The notes: generated by a model not told the origin, from the sequence alone. A stretch of DNA of 64,000 bases from Actinacidiphila acididurans (GCF_016918855.1 NZ_JADKYB010000002.1:186001-250000), one strand, 5' to 3'; shown: positions 30,722-38,859, numbered from the stretch's first letter. Made by a program: numbers and translations.

Positions 30722-32047
30722 TCAGGCCGCGCTCACCAGCGCGGTCCGCGAGCGCCTGACCGAGCGCACCACCGCCACCACCGAGGCCGTACCCAGCACC
30801 CCGCTGCCGCAGATCACCGCGTACGGCGGCACCCAGTCGGCGATCGCGCCGCCCACCGTCATGCCCACCCCCTGAAGGGTCATGATGCCCGCGCCCATCA
30901 GGGACATCGCCTGGCCGCGCAAAGCGTCGGGGACCGCGTCCACGAACCACTTGTCCATGCCGAGCGTGTAGGCCGCGCACAGCCCGGTCAGCAGCATCAG
31001 CCCGATCGCCACCGGCATCGGCGGGTCGGCGACGAAGGCCGCCATCGGCAGCAGCGACACGCAGGCCAGGGGCGCGGCGACCCGGTCCCGGCCCGCGGTC
31101 TTCAGCAGCGTGCCGGCCGCTATCTCGCCGGCCACGGTGCCGGCCGGCATCGCGGCCAGGAACAGGCCGAAGCCGAGCGAGCCCGCGCCGACCCGGTTCG
31201 CGAAGGGCGCCGCGACGCCCTCGGCGACCACGAAGAACATCGGCGGCACCCACCACATCAGCAGCAGCGCGCGGATCCGCGGCTGGGCCAGCAGCCGCCC
31301 GGCCGAGGCGAGCGAATCCCGCATCAGCGTGCTGTTGCCGGTCCGCCGGGCCGGCCGGTCCACGGTGCCGAAGCGCAGCAGCATCGCCGAGGCCACGAAG
31401 GTGCCGGCGGTCACCCACAGGGTGCCGCGCGGCGACAGCCACACCAGCACCAGGCCGCCGAGCCCGTACCCGGCGATCTGCGAGGTCTGGGTGACGATCC
31501 GGACCAGCGAGCGGCCCAGGATGTAGCGGTCCCCGTGCAGGATGTCGGCGAGGCTGGCCGCCCGGGTCCCGATGAACAGCGGCGAGATCATCGAGACCAC
31601 CGTGCGCAGCACGAAGATCACCGCGATCGGGGCGCCGGGCACCGCCATCACGGCCACGCACGCCGCCGACAGCAGGTCGCAGGTCACCAGCACCCGGCGG
31701 GCCGGGTAGCGGTCGGAGACACCGGACAGCAGCACACCGCTGAAGGCGTACGGCAGGAAGGTCAGCGCGAAGATCAGACCGGTCAGCAGCGCCGACCCGG
31801 TCTCCTTGAACACCAGCACCGCCAGCGCCACTTCGCAGAAGACGATGCCCAGCATGGACAGCACGTGCGCCACGAAGATCGGGCGGAACTCCCGGACCTC
31901 GAACACCGCGCAGTAGCCGATGGCATCGTCCTGCGCCGCGCCCTGCGTTTTGTCCGCCGTGTCCCCGGGGGTGGTGGGGGCGTCCTGAGGTCCGGCCGGC
32001 GAAGGGGGTGGCCCACCGTGTGGCGGGTGCTCGCTGTCCGTTGTCAT
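30722..32047 (-). CDS. MFS transporter, probable drug-type exporter
   Basis: A 441-residue protein with a ~45-residue Pro/Gly-rich cytosolic N-terminus followed by about twelve hydrophobic helices. Motif-A-like GVSDRYPARRVLV lies in the loop between helices 2 and 3, as in MFS_3-type exporters. ATG 32047 faces the ArsR-like regulator gene across only 70 bases, so that regulator is the likely controller. Substrate unknown. Confidence 0.85.
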   Translation of the reverse strand: MTTDSEHPPHGGPPPSPAGPQDAPTTPGDTADKTQGAAQDDAIGYCAVFEVREFRPIFVAHVLSMLGIVFCEVALAVLVFKETGSALLTGLIFALTFLPYAFSGVLLSGVSDRYPARRVLVTCDLLSAACVAVMAVPGAPIAVIFVLRTVVSMISPLFIGTRAASLADILHGDRYILGRSLVRIVTQTSQIAGYGLGGLVLVWLSPRGTLWVTAGTFVASAMLLRFGTVDRPARRTGNSTLMRDSLASAGRLLAQPRIRALLLMWWVPPMFFVVAEGVAAPFANRVGAGSLGFGLFLAAMPAGTVAGEIAAGTLLKTAGRDRVAAPLACVSLLPMAAFVADPPMPVAIGLMLLTGLCAAYTLGMDKWFVDAVPDALRGQAMSLMGAGIMTLQGVGMTVGGAIADWVPPYAVICGSGVLGTASVVAVVRSVRRSRTALVSAA

Positions 32048-32117
32048 GACATCACACTGGTGGCAGCAGCACCACTCGTCGTAGTCTTTCGGATCCAGCC
32101 GAATCTTGGGGGGCCTG

Positions 32118-33101
32118 GTGTCGCTTCGTACGCGGTTTGCCGCAGAGGATCTGCTGCGCTGCCGGTTCGCGATATCACCTCTGAGAGAGGCTCAGGGCGC
32201 GGTGCGCACCCTGTCCCGCCCCGACCGGCACGGCTTCCACCTGCCGTGGCTGCGTCAGGTGCGCGGCCAGGCCGCGGGTCTGGACCTGGCGCCGCTGTGG
32301 CTGCTGGCGCCGGACGGCGGCTGGGGCCCGGATTTCCTGCACCCGTCCCCGCTGGGCCCGTTGGCGGCCCTGGAGGACGAACTCGGCGCGATCCGCGCCA
32401 CCCCGCCGCAGACCGTGTACCGGCAGATCGAGGCCGCGCTCGCCCAGACCCCGGGCGCCGCCACCAGCCGCCGCGGCCGGGCGATGCTCGCCGATCCGGC
32501 AGCGGCCGCCCACCAGTTGGCCCGGCTGTACGAGAAGGTCTGGTCGGCCTTGCTGGCCCCGCACTGGCCGCGGCTGCGCGCGGTGCTGGAGGCGGACGTC
32601 GCTTATCACGCCCGACGGCTCGCCGACGGCGGCATGCAGCGGCTGTTCACCGGGCTGCACCCCAAACTGCGCTGGTCCGAGGGCGCGTTGACCGCCCAGG
32701 GGCACACCACGCTGCCCGAACCCGGCGTCCAGGGGCTGGTGCTGGTGCCCAGCGTCTTCTTCTGGCCCGAGGCCGGCAGCGCCTTCGACCCGCCGTGGCA
32801 GCCCACCGTCATCTACCCGGCGCGCGGCATAGGCGGGCTGTGGACGCAGACCGGGCCGGCCGCATCCACCGCCCTGGTCCGGCTGCTCGGGTCGAGTCGG
32901 GCGGCCATCCTCACCGGCCTGGAGGCACCCTCCACCACCACCGCGCTCGCCCACCGGCACGGCATGGCCATGTCCTCGGTCTCGGCCCACCTGGCCGTGC
33001 TGCGCGACGCCGGCCTGCTGGTCTCCCGCCGCTACGGCCACCAGGTCCTCTACGAACGCACCGCCCTCGGTATCGCGGTCGCCACCGGCGGACTGCTCTA
33101 G
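32118..33101 (+). CDS. ArsR-like winged-helix regulator with DUF5937-type N-terminal domain
   Basis: A 327-residue transcription factor. The first ~230 residues form a sensor-like region (starting RTRFAAEDLLRCRFAISPLREAQGAVRTL) and the C-terminal ~80 residues a winged helix with recognition helix in TTTALAHRHGMAMSSVSAHLAVLRDAGLLVSRRYG. GTG 32118 follows a GGGGGG tract; TTG 32106 is an alternative. It is divergent from the MFS gene and probably represses it in response to a ligand. No ArsR metal-binding cysteines are present, so a metal signal is unlikely. Confidence 0.83.
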   Translation: MSLRTRFAAEDLLRCRFAISPLREAQGAVRTLSRPDRHGFHLPWLRQVRGQAAGLDLAPLWLLAPDGGWGPDFLHPSPLGPLAALEDELGAIRATPPQTVYRQIEAALAQTPGAATSRRGRAMLADPAAAAHQLARLYEKVWSALLAPHWPRLRAVLEADVAYHARRLADGGMQRLFTGLHPKLRWSEGALTAQGHTTLPEPGVQGLVLVPSVFFWPEAGSAFDPPWQPTVIYPARGIGGLWTQTGPAASTALVRLLGSSRAAILTGLEAPSTTTALAHRHGMAMSSVSAHLAVLRDAGLLVSRRYGHQVLYERTALGIAVATGGLL

Positions 33102-33105
33102 CGGA

Positions 33106-33399
33106 CTACTGCGCCAAGTGCCGTTCGACCGTCTCGACCTTCGAGGTCAGGCCGTCCGTGACACCCGGGCGGATGTCCGCCTTGAGCACCAGGGACACCC
33201 GCGGGGCACGGGCCTCCACCGCGGCCACGGCGCGCTTGACGACCTCCATGACCTCGTCCCACTCGCCCTCGACCGAGGTGAACATCGCGTCGGTGCGGTT
33301 CGGCAGCCCCGACGCGCGCACCACCCGAACGGCGTCGGCCACGTAGGAGCCGACGTCCTCGCCCACGCCGAGCGGGGTGACGGAGAAGGCGACGATCAT
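33106..33399 (-). CDS. MTH1187-type thiamine-binding protein (DUF77)
   Basis: A 97-residue ferredoxin-like protein starting [27 protein letters not shown], with the family's conserved [19 protein letters not shown]. Relatives bind thiamine or HMP, and some are cytosolic. Its start overlaps the DUF3817 stop by four bases (ATGA), so the two are translationally coupled. It converges with the ArsR-like gene four bases away. Confidence 0.88.
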   Translation of the reverse strand: MIVAFSVTPLGVGEDVGSYVADAVRVVRASGLPNRTDAMFTSVEGEWDEVMEVVKRAVAAVEARAPRVSLVLKADIRPGVTDGLTSKVETVERHLAQ

Positions 33400-33758
33400 G
33401 CCGCGCTCACCTGGTCCGCCGCGTCCGGCTCACCGGCCGCCGCGCGGGCCGCGACCACCCGCTCCTCGGACTCCCGGCGCAGCCGGCGCTCGGCGAAGAA
33501 GCCGCCGGTGGGCAGGACCGACATCACGAAGTACCAGGCCGCCGTGCCCTTGGACCAGCGCGCGCGGTTCCAGGCGTCCGCCCAGAACGCCACGTAGAGC
33601 AGGAACAGGACGCCGTGCACCATGCCCATCACCGGGACGGCGTTGAAGTCGGTGGTCCGCTTGAGCACCGAGCACACGCCCAGGATCAGGAAGGACACCG
33701 CCTCCGGAGCGGAGACCAGACGGAGCCGGCGCAGCGCGCTGGCGGTCTTCAGGTCCAT
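33396..33758 (-). CDS. DUF3817 integral membrane protein
   Basis: A 120-residue protein with three hydrophobic segments: [41 protein letters not shown], and [24 protein letters not shown]. The conserved HG in the second and the [10 protein letters not shown] end are typical of DUF3817. A paralogue lies at 40984. The start is ATG 33758. The function of the family is unknown. Confidence 0.88.
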   Translation of the reverse strand: MDLKTASALRRLRLVSAPEAVSFLILGVCSVLKRTTDFNAVPVMGMVHGVLFLLYVAFWADAWNRARWSKGTAAWYFVMSVLPTGGFFAERRLRRESEERVVAARAAAGEPDAADQVSAA

Positions 33759-33953
33759 GGCAACCTCACTGACTGTACGACGGGGCGGGGCACATCTCGG
33801 GCAGTCTTGTGATTCGCTTCACAAGACGATCCCCTCCATTATCACCGGACCGTATCGATGCTCCCGCCCGGGGGTGGCAACCGGGCCCCGGCCGGTAGCG
33901 TCGTCCCTTACGGCACCAACCGATCACCACTGATCACCACCACGGGGAACCGG

Positions 33954-34820
33954 ATGAGCATCGACTGGAACCGCCGGACGTGCGCGCGCAAGGGACACAT
34001 CACCTACGCGCCCGACGAGCCCGGACTGCGGGAGCGGCTGCACGCCGAGACCGCCGTGGGCACCGTGTGGCGCTGCCTGCGCTGCGGCGACTTCGCCGTC
34101 GGCGAGCCGCACGGCTCCGGCCCCGCCGACCACGCCCCCCTGGTGCCGCGTGGCAAGGCCCTGCGCGACCTGCTCATCCTGCGCTTCCTGGCCGTCGAAC
34201 GGCTGCTGCGCGGCCTGCTCATCCTGGTCGCCGCCTGGGCGGTGTGGAAGTTCAGCAACTCCCAGGACGCGGTGCGCCGGCTCTTCGAGAGCGACCTGAC
34301 CGCCCTCAAGCCGTTCGCCTCCCACTTCCACTACGACCTGGACCACTCGCCGGTCGTGGAGACCATCCGCAAGAGCTTCGACTACAAGAAGTCCACCCTG
34401 CACACCGTGGCCGGCCTCATGGTCGGCTACGCGCTGATCGAGATCGTCGAGGGCTTCGGCCTGTGGTGGGCCAAGCGCTGGGCGGAATACCTGACGGTGG
34501 TGGCGACCGCGGCCTTCCTGCCGCTGGAGGTCTACGAACTCACCGACAAGGTCAGCTACTTCAAGATCGGCACCCTGGTGCTCAACGCGCTGGCCGTCCT
34601 CTACATCCTGCTCACCAAGCGGCTGTTCGGGCTGCGCGGTGGCGCGGCGGCCTTCGAGGCCGAGCGGCGCAGCGCCTCCCTGCTGGAGGTCGAGCAGGCC
34701 GCGGGCGAAGTCCCCGGCGGCCCGGACCCCGACGGGCCCGGCAGCCCCGCCGAGCCCCCGGCCAAGCAGCCCCTGCCGGTCCGCCGCCGCTCCGCGCCGG
34801 CCGGCACCGAGCCCCGCTGA
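33954..34820 (+). CDS. DUF2127 membrane protein with N-terminal Cys/His motif
   Basis: A 288-residue protein. The N-terminus has C-x4-H ... WRCLRCGDFAVG, a possible zinc site, then about four transmembrane helices (LLRGLLILVAAWAVWKF, LHTVAGLMVGYALIEIVEGFGLWWAKRWAEYLTVVATAAFLPLEVYEL and a last one before the RLFGLRGG end) matching DUF2127. The C-terminal ~60 residues are Pro/Glu rich and cytosolic. The downstream AIM24 gene starts five bases after its stop, so the group is probably one operon. No function is known. Confidence 0.85.
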   Translation: MSIDWNRRTCARKGHITYAPDEPGLRERLHAETAVGTVWRCLRCGDFAVGEPHGSGPADHAPLVPRGKALRDLLILRFLAVERLLRGLLILVAAWAVWKFSNSQDAVRRLFESDLTALKPFASHFHYDLDHSPVVETIRKSFDYKKSTLHTVAGLMVGYALIEIVEGFGLWWAKRWAEYLTVVATAAFLPLEVYELTDKVSYFKIGTLVLNALAVLYILLTKRLFGLRGGAAAFEAERRSASLLEVEQAAGEVPGGPDPDGPGSPAEPPAKQPLPVRRRSAPAGTEPR

Positions 34821-34825
34821 CCGCC

Positions 34826-35488
34826 GTGTCGGGCTTCCGGCTGCACGGCTCCCGGGTCCTGGCCGTCGACCTGGCGGGCGACGCCGTCAAAGCAAAGAAC
34901 GGCGCGATGATCGCCTACGAGGGCGAGATGTCGTTCAAGAAACTCACCGGCGGCGGCGAAGGGCTGCGCGGCATGGTCACCCGGCGGATCACCGGCGAGG
35001 CCATGGCCGTCATGGAGGTCCGCGGCACCGGCACCTGCTATTTCGCCGACCGCGCCACCGAGATCAACCTGGTCCGGCTGACCGGGGAGAAACTGTGGGT
35101 CGAGGCAAGCAACCTGCTGGCCACCGACGCCGCGCTGCGCACCGCCACCGCCTTCACCGGCCTGCGCGGCGCCGCCCAGGGCAACGGCCTGTTCACCACC
35201 ACCGTCGAGGGCACCGGCCAGGCCGCGATCCTCTCCGAGGGCCCGGCCGTCGTCCTGCGCGTGACCCCCGCCACCCCGCTCGTCGTCGACCCGGGCGCCT
35301 ACGTGGCGCACACCGGCCGGCTGAACCAGCAGTTCCAGTCCGGCGCCTCCTGGCGCACCCTGATGGGGGAGGGCTCCGGCGAGAGCGTCCAACTCCGCTT
35401 CGAGGGCGACGGCCTGGTCTACGTCCAGCCCAGCGAGCGCTGGGGGCACCCCCGGCGGAGCCAGGGGGAGATCGGGGGACAGGTCTGA
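34826..35488 (+). CDS. AIM24-family protein, copy 1, with apparent in-frame repeat insertion
   Basis: A 220-residue beta-rich protein of the AIM24 (PF01987) family, which forms beta-prism-like folds and has no established bacterial function. Conserved pieces include GAMIAYEGEMSF, the GRGTCYFAD-like GTGTCYFAD, EKLWVEASNLLATD and GLVYVQPSER. Bases 35441-35470 encode WGHPRRSQGE and look like an extragenic palindrome (TGGGGGCACCCCC ... CAGGGGGAG); removing them joins PSER to IGGQV, the expected type of ending. GTG 34826 follows the DUF2127 stop by five bases, and the next AIM24 gene overlaps its stop by one. Confidence 0.85.
   Translation: MSGFRLHGSRVLAVDLAGDAVKAKNGAMIAYEGEMSFKKLTGGGEGLRGMVTRRITGEAMAVMEVRGTGTCYFADRATEINLVRLTGEKLWVEASNLLATDAALRTATAFTGLRGAAQGNGLFTTTVEGTGQAAILSEGPAVVLRVTPATPLVVDPGAYVAHTGRLNQQFQSGASWRTLMGEGSGESVQLRFEGDGLVYVQPSERWGHPRRSQGEIGGQV
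35441..35470 (-). repeat. Extragenic palindrome inserted in frame in AIM24 copy 1
   Basis: Exactly 30 bases, bounded by TGGGGGCACCCCC and CCAGGGGGAG, resemble repeated palindromes in the intergenic parts of this window (54960-54995 and 38283-38300 hold related GGGGGTGCCCCC or GGGGGCACCCCC cores). The insertion length is a multiple of three and adds ten codons without a stop. Confidence 0.6.
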
Positions 35489-36138
35489 TGCCGTTCACCC
35501 GGATCAACCCCACCATGGTCGAGGCCCGGATCACCTCCGGGCAGCGGGTGTTCAGCCAGCGCGGCGCCATGCTCGCCTACCGCGGCCGGGTCTCCTTCAC
35601 CCCCAGCATCACCGGCGGCCAGGGCGGCCTCGGCTCCATGATCGGCCGCCGCCTGGCCGGCGAGGCCGCCCCGCTGATGACCTCCGAGGGCGAGGGCACC
35701 GTGCTGTTCGGGCACGGCGGCCACCACGTGCACACCGTGGACCTGACCGGCGACACCCTCTACGTCGAGGCCGACCGGCTGCTGGCCTTCGACGGATCGC
35801 TGCGCCAGGGCACCATGTTCATGGGCTCCCAGGGCGGCGTGATGGGCGTCCTGCGCGGCCAGGCCACCGGCCAGGGCCTGTTCACCACCACCCTGGCCGG
35901 CCACGGCTCGGTGGCCTTCCTCGCCCACGGCGGCGTCGTCGAACTCCCCGTCGTCCCCGGCCGCACGGTGCACGTCGACCCGCAGGCGTACGCCGCCCAC
36001 CGCGGCGACCTGCGCAGCCGGCTGTCCACCGCCATCGGCTGGCGCGAACTGGTCGGCCGCGGCTCCGGCGAGGCCTTCCAACTCGAACTGTCCGGCCAGG
36101 GCACGGTCTACGTCCAGGCGTCGGAGGAGAAGCTTTGA
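35488..36138 (+). CDS. AIM24-family protein, copy 2
   Basis: A 216-residue AIM24 protein, about as long as copy 1 and clearly related (GAMLAYRGRVSF, GTVLFGHGGHHVH, LYVEADRLLAFDGSL, GQGLFTTTLAGHGSVAFL, GQGTVYVQASEEKL). ATG 35488 shares one base with the copy 1 stop, indicating coupling. Its TGA stop (36136-36138) lies within TTTGACTGC, which appears to be the right end of the TnpB element, so the last codons may have been altered by the insertion. Confidence 0.87.
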   Translation: MPFTRINPTMVEARITSGQRVFSQRGAMLAYRGRVSFTPSITGGQGGLGSMIGRRLAGEAAPLMTSEGEGTVLFGHGGHHVHTVDLTGDTLYVEADRLLAFDGSLRQGTMFMGSQGGVMGVLRGQATGQGLFTTTLAGHGSVAFLAHGGVVELPVVPGRTVHVDPQAYAAHRGDLRSRLSTAIGWRELVGRGSGEAFQLELSGQGTVYVQASEEKL

Positions 36139-36260
36139 CTGCTCCCTTCCCTGAGGGAGGGGATTTGTGGCTCAGGCTGCCTGCGGGAGCGGCGCTCCCA
36201 CAGGTCTTGCGCCCTCGACACCAGCCGGGTTCAGACCAGCCCGGAGGAGCATCACGCGGG
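36135..36260 (-). ncRNA. Predicted omega (re)RNA scaffold at the TnpB 3' end
   Basis: TnpB proteins use a guide RNA made from the 3' part of their own gene and the element's right end. By analogy the scaffold would cover the tnpB 3' end and the hairpin at 36143-36163, with the guide taken from the flanking bases AGCTTCTCCTCCGACGCC (36134 leftward), inside AIM24 copy 2. This is inferred from family knowledge; no transcript evidence is available. Confidence 0.4.
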
Positions 36261-37230
36261 CGGAGTTCTTGTCCCTGGGGAACACGGCTCCGCAACGAGT
36301 GCAGGTGTAAGTACGTTCGGAAAGAGGAAGTGCGTGCTTGGTTCTCGCTCCGCACGATGCGCAGTCCATGGTGGTGTGCGCGGGGTTGACGAGGCGGATG
36401 TCCCGCCCGTGCTTGCGGCCCATCTCGATCAGGGCCGTCTTCGTGGCGGCAATGCCGGCGTCGGCTGCCTTGCGTGCCATCGTGGAGTGGGCGAGGAACT
36501 TCGGGCGGAAGTCCTCCACCGCAACCGTGTCGTGGGCAAGTCGCTGGGCGGCCTTGCGGCCGTGCTCGGCGTGGGGCAGGTCGTGGTCATCGGAGGTGGT
36601 GGTGGCTGTCTCCTTCACGCCCCAGTCGACGCCGAGCACCCTGCCCGTGACGGGCAGGGGTTGGGTCTGTGCGGGGACGACGAACGAGGCGTACCAGTGG
36701 CCGAGGCTGTCGCGGTACACACGCACCGAGGACGGATCGGCGGGCAGGGACCGCGACCACACCACGGTCACGACGATTCCGCCCGCCAGGTGCAGGCGCC
36801 CGTCCCTGAGGCCGAACCCGCGCTGGGTGTAGTTGAGTGTGGGCGGCGCCTCCCGCTTCTTCTTCGGCTTCGGCATCCCGGCCCGACGCCGCACCGGCAG
36901 CCGGTCCCTGATGTCCTTGAGCGCCTTCGCGCGGGCTTTGCCGAAGTCACGGATGATCTGCTGTTGCGGCACCGAGGAACCGTCTGCCAGCCACGGAGTA
37001 TGGGCACGGGCCTGCGTCAGCATCCTGTCCAGCGCCGCGGGGCCGCACTCCTCGCCGTCGGCATAGGCCTTTTTCGAACGGGCCGCGCACTCGTTCCAGA
37101 TCCACCGGCACCGCGACCACTCGGCTTCCAGCCCAGAGCGCGCAGTCGACGACACACGCAGCCGGCAGGTGTACCGGGCACGCCCGGAATCCTCCCCATT
37201 TCGCTGCGTTGGTGTGGTCACGGCCGTCAT
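36172..37230 (-). CDS. tnpB: RNA-guided endonuclease TnpB family, shortened RuvC core
   Basis: A 352-residue TnpB/InsQ protein. RuvC residues are visible: Asp202 in GVDWGVKETA, Glu239 in VAVEDFRPKF and Asp320 in PRDKNSARVM, and the zinc ribbon is C290-x2-C293 ... C310-x2-C313. Only 37 residues separate the first Asp from the Glu, whereas ISDra2 TnpB has about 87; the segment with the long Arg/Lys-rich helices (after EHGRKAAQ) is missing in frame. The protein may be inactive. ATG 37230 is chosen; GTG 37251 is an alternative and overlaps the divergent Arc-like gene. Confidence 0.85.
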   Translation of the reverse strand: MTAVTTPTQRNGEDSGRARYTCRLRVSSTARSGLEAEWSRCRWIWNECAARSKKAYADGEECGPAALDRMLTQARAHTPWLADGSSVPQQQIIRDFGKARAKALKDIRDRLPVRRRAGMPKPKKKREAPPTLNYTQRGFGLRDGRLHLAGGIVVTVVWSRSLPADPSSVRVYRDSLGHWYASFVVPAQTQPLPVTGRVLGVDWGVKETATTTSDDHDLPHAEHGRKAAQRLAHDTVAVEDFRPKFLAHSTMARKAADAGIAATKTALIEMGRKHGRDIRLVNPAHTTMDCASCGARTKHALPLSERTYTCTRCGAVFPRDKNSARVMLLRAGLNPAGVEGARPVGAPLPQAA

Positions 37231-37244
37231 GCGACACCAGCGCA

Positions 37245-37430
37245 GTGTCACCAGTCAAATACGATAGGTACACAGAAGATGAGGAGCGCATCACGCTCCG
37301 CATCCCGGCCGACGTTCACACCCGGAGCCTCGCACAGGCCCGCAAAGCCCGCCGGTCCCTCCACTCCGAGATCGTCCACCGCCCGGAGGCCGAACGCGCC
37401 GACAGCCCAATCAACACCGCGTCGCCCTGA
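37245..37430 (+). CDS. Small Arc-type ribbon-helix-helix protein next to TnpB
   Basis: A 61-residue protein: YDRYTEDEERITLRIPADVH forms the ribbon strand and first helix, and ARKARRSLHSEIVH the second helix of an Arc/MetJ fold. Its GTG at 37245 is only 15 bases from the TnpB ATG on the opposite strand, so the two promoters overlap and the protein could repress tnpB. The C-terminus (RPEAERADSP) departs from the usual LLEAGL, perhaps through decay. It is probably part of the element. Confidence 0.62.
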   Translation: MSPVKYDRYTEDEERITLRIPADVHTRSLAQARKARRSLHSEIVHRPEAERADSPINTASP

Positions 37431-37514
37431 CGGCAAACCCGCTTCCCCCGCCTCGCTCCATGGCAGTCCGATCCCTCCCCCGCCCGAAGGCCCAGGCATC
37501 CCCGGAGGAACCCG

Positions 37515-38252
37515 GTGACCTACCCGCCCCCGCCCGCGCACGCCCCCGGCGGTCCCGTGGTGTACGACCCCTACACCCTGCCGGCCGGCGACAACGTCAA
37601 CCCGTATACCTTCAGCGTCCAGCTCGAGGGCCAGTGGTTCCTGCAGAAGGGGAAGATGATCGCCTACTACGGGCGGGTCGACTTCCACGCCATCGGGCAC
37701 GGCCCGCTGGACCACCTGATCGCCGCGAGCTTCCACTCCCCGCTGCACGCCGCGGACTGGGTGGTCGCCCAGGGCAAGGGCGCCATGCTGCTCGCCGACC
37801 GCGCCCACCACGTGGACTCCTACGACCTGGACAACGGCAACCTGACCATCCGCTCCGGCAACCTGCTGGCCTTCGAACCGGGCCTGGCCCTCAAGCAGTC
37901 CGTGGTCCCCGGCTTCCTCACCCTCATCGGCACCGGCCGGTTCGTCGCCGCCTCCAACGGACAGGTCCACTTCGTGGAGCCGCCGGTCCGGGTCGACCCG
38001 CAGGCCCTGATCGGCTGGGCCGACTGCCCCTCGCCCGCCCACCACTACGACCACGCCTACCTGCGCGGCGTGATCGGCGGCCTGCGCCGGGCCACTGGCA
38101 TTGGCGGAGCGTCCGGCGAGGAGCACCAGTTCGAGTTCACCGGCGCCGGACAAGTGCTGCTCCAGTCCACCGAGGTGCTGCTCGACCCGGCCCCCACCGG
38201 CGGCGTACCCGCGAGCGCCGGCCCCGGCGTACCCGGCGCGGGCGGAGCCTGA
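37515..38252 (+). CDS. AIM24-family protein, copy 3
   Basis: A 245-residue AIM24 protein more divergent than copies 1 and 2, with an N-terminal Pro-rich segment, then FSVQLEGQWFLQKGKMIAYYGRVDF, GAMLLADRAHHVDSYDLDNGNLTIRSGNLLAFE and a closing EEHQFEFTGAGQVLLQSTEVLL. GTG 37515 follows GGAGGAACCC. It was presumably adjacent to copy 2 before the TnpB element arrived, making a DUF2127-AIM24-AIM24-AIM24 operon. It may now depend on a promoter within or after the element. Confidence 0.86.
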   Translation: MTYPPPPAHAPGGPVVYDPYTLPAGDNVNPYTFSVQLEGQWFLQKGKMIAYYGRVDFHAIGHGPLDHLIAASFHSPLHAADWVVAQGKGAMLLADRAHHVDSYDLDNGNLTIRSGNLLAFEPGLALKQSVVPGFLTLIGTGRFVAASNGQVHFVEPPVRVDPQALIGWADCPSPAHHYDHAYLRGVIGGLRRATGIGGASGEEHQFEFTGAGQVLLQSTEVLLDPAPTGGVPASAGPGVPGAGGA

Positions 38253-38376
38253 CCGACGCTCCACGAGGGTCGGCCCGGGGACTTCGCGCGCGGTCCAGCG
38301 GAGGCGGGGGCACCCCCAGTGACCACCCGATCACCCTTACGATCATCCGTCGTTCAACTGACGGTAGAATTCACCC

Positions 38377-38859
38377 ATGGAGACCGAGACCGCGGACGCC
38401 GTCACCCACTGGCTCACCGACGAGGAGCAGCGGGCCTGGCGCATCCACCTCGAAGTCAGCCGGCTACTGATGTACCAGCTCGAACGGGACCTGCAACCCT
38501 TCGGCCTGACCAACAACGACTACGAGATCCTGGTCAACCTCTCCGAGGCCGAGGACCACCGGATGCGGATGAGCGACCTCGCCAAGTCCACCCTGCAGTC
38601 CAAGAGCCGTCTGTCCCACCAGATCACGCGCATGGAGGCCGTCGGCCTGGTGCGCCGGGAGAACTGCGACACCGACCGCCGCGGGCTGTTCGCCGTGCTC
38701 ACCGACCACGGCTGGGACACCATGCGCAAGGTCGCCCCCCAGCACGTCGCCTCCGTCCGCGCCCACTTCATCGACCTGATCAGCGCCGAGGCCCTCACCT
38801 CCTACCGCGAGGCCCTGCAGCCCGTCGTGGCCCACCTGCGCAGCGAACGCGGCCGCTGA
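38377..38859 (+). CDS. MarR-family transcriptional regulator (first)
   Basis: A 160-residue winged-helix protein. The DNA-binding part contains MRMSDLAKSTLQSKSRLSHQITRMEAVGLVRRENCDTDRRGLFAVLTDHG, including the D-x-R-(R/G) wing tip. It starts with ATG 38377 after an AT-rich stretch (CGTTCAACTGACGGTAGAATTC) that may hold its promoter. No target is adjacent in a divergent arrangement, so autoregulation or a distant regulon is likely. Confidence 0.9.
   Translation: METETADAVTHWLTDEEQRAWRIHLEVSRLLMYQLERDLQPFGLTNNDYEILVNLSEAEDHRMRMSDLAKSTLQSKSRLSHQITRMEAVGLVRRENCDTDRRGLFAVLTDHGWDTMRKVAPQHVASVRAHFIDLISAEALTSYREALQPVVAHLRSERGR

Larger units (their letters stand above)
36135..37510 (-). mobile_element. 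IS605-type TnpB element inserted between AIM24 copies 2 and 3
   Basis: The right end has the hairpin TCCCTTCCC (36143-36151) / GGGAGGGGA (36155-36163), like the subterminal hairpins of IS200/IS605 right ends, followed by GTCAA on the minus strand. The left boundary is not visible and lies somewhere between the Arc-like gene and 37515. No tnpA transposase is present, so it could move only with help in trans. The exact limits are uncertain. Confidence 0.65.

Noticed and set aside
38283..38300. GGGGGCACCCCC palindrome before the first MarR gene
   Set aside because: Listed only as a fragment of a repeat family; too short to claim as an element or operator.
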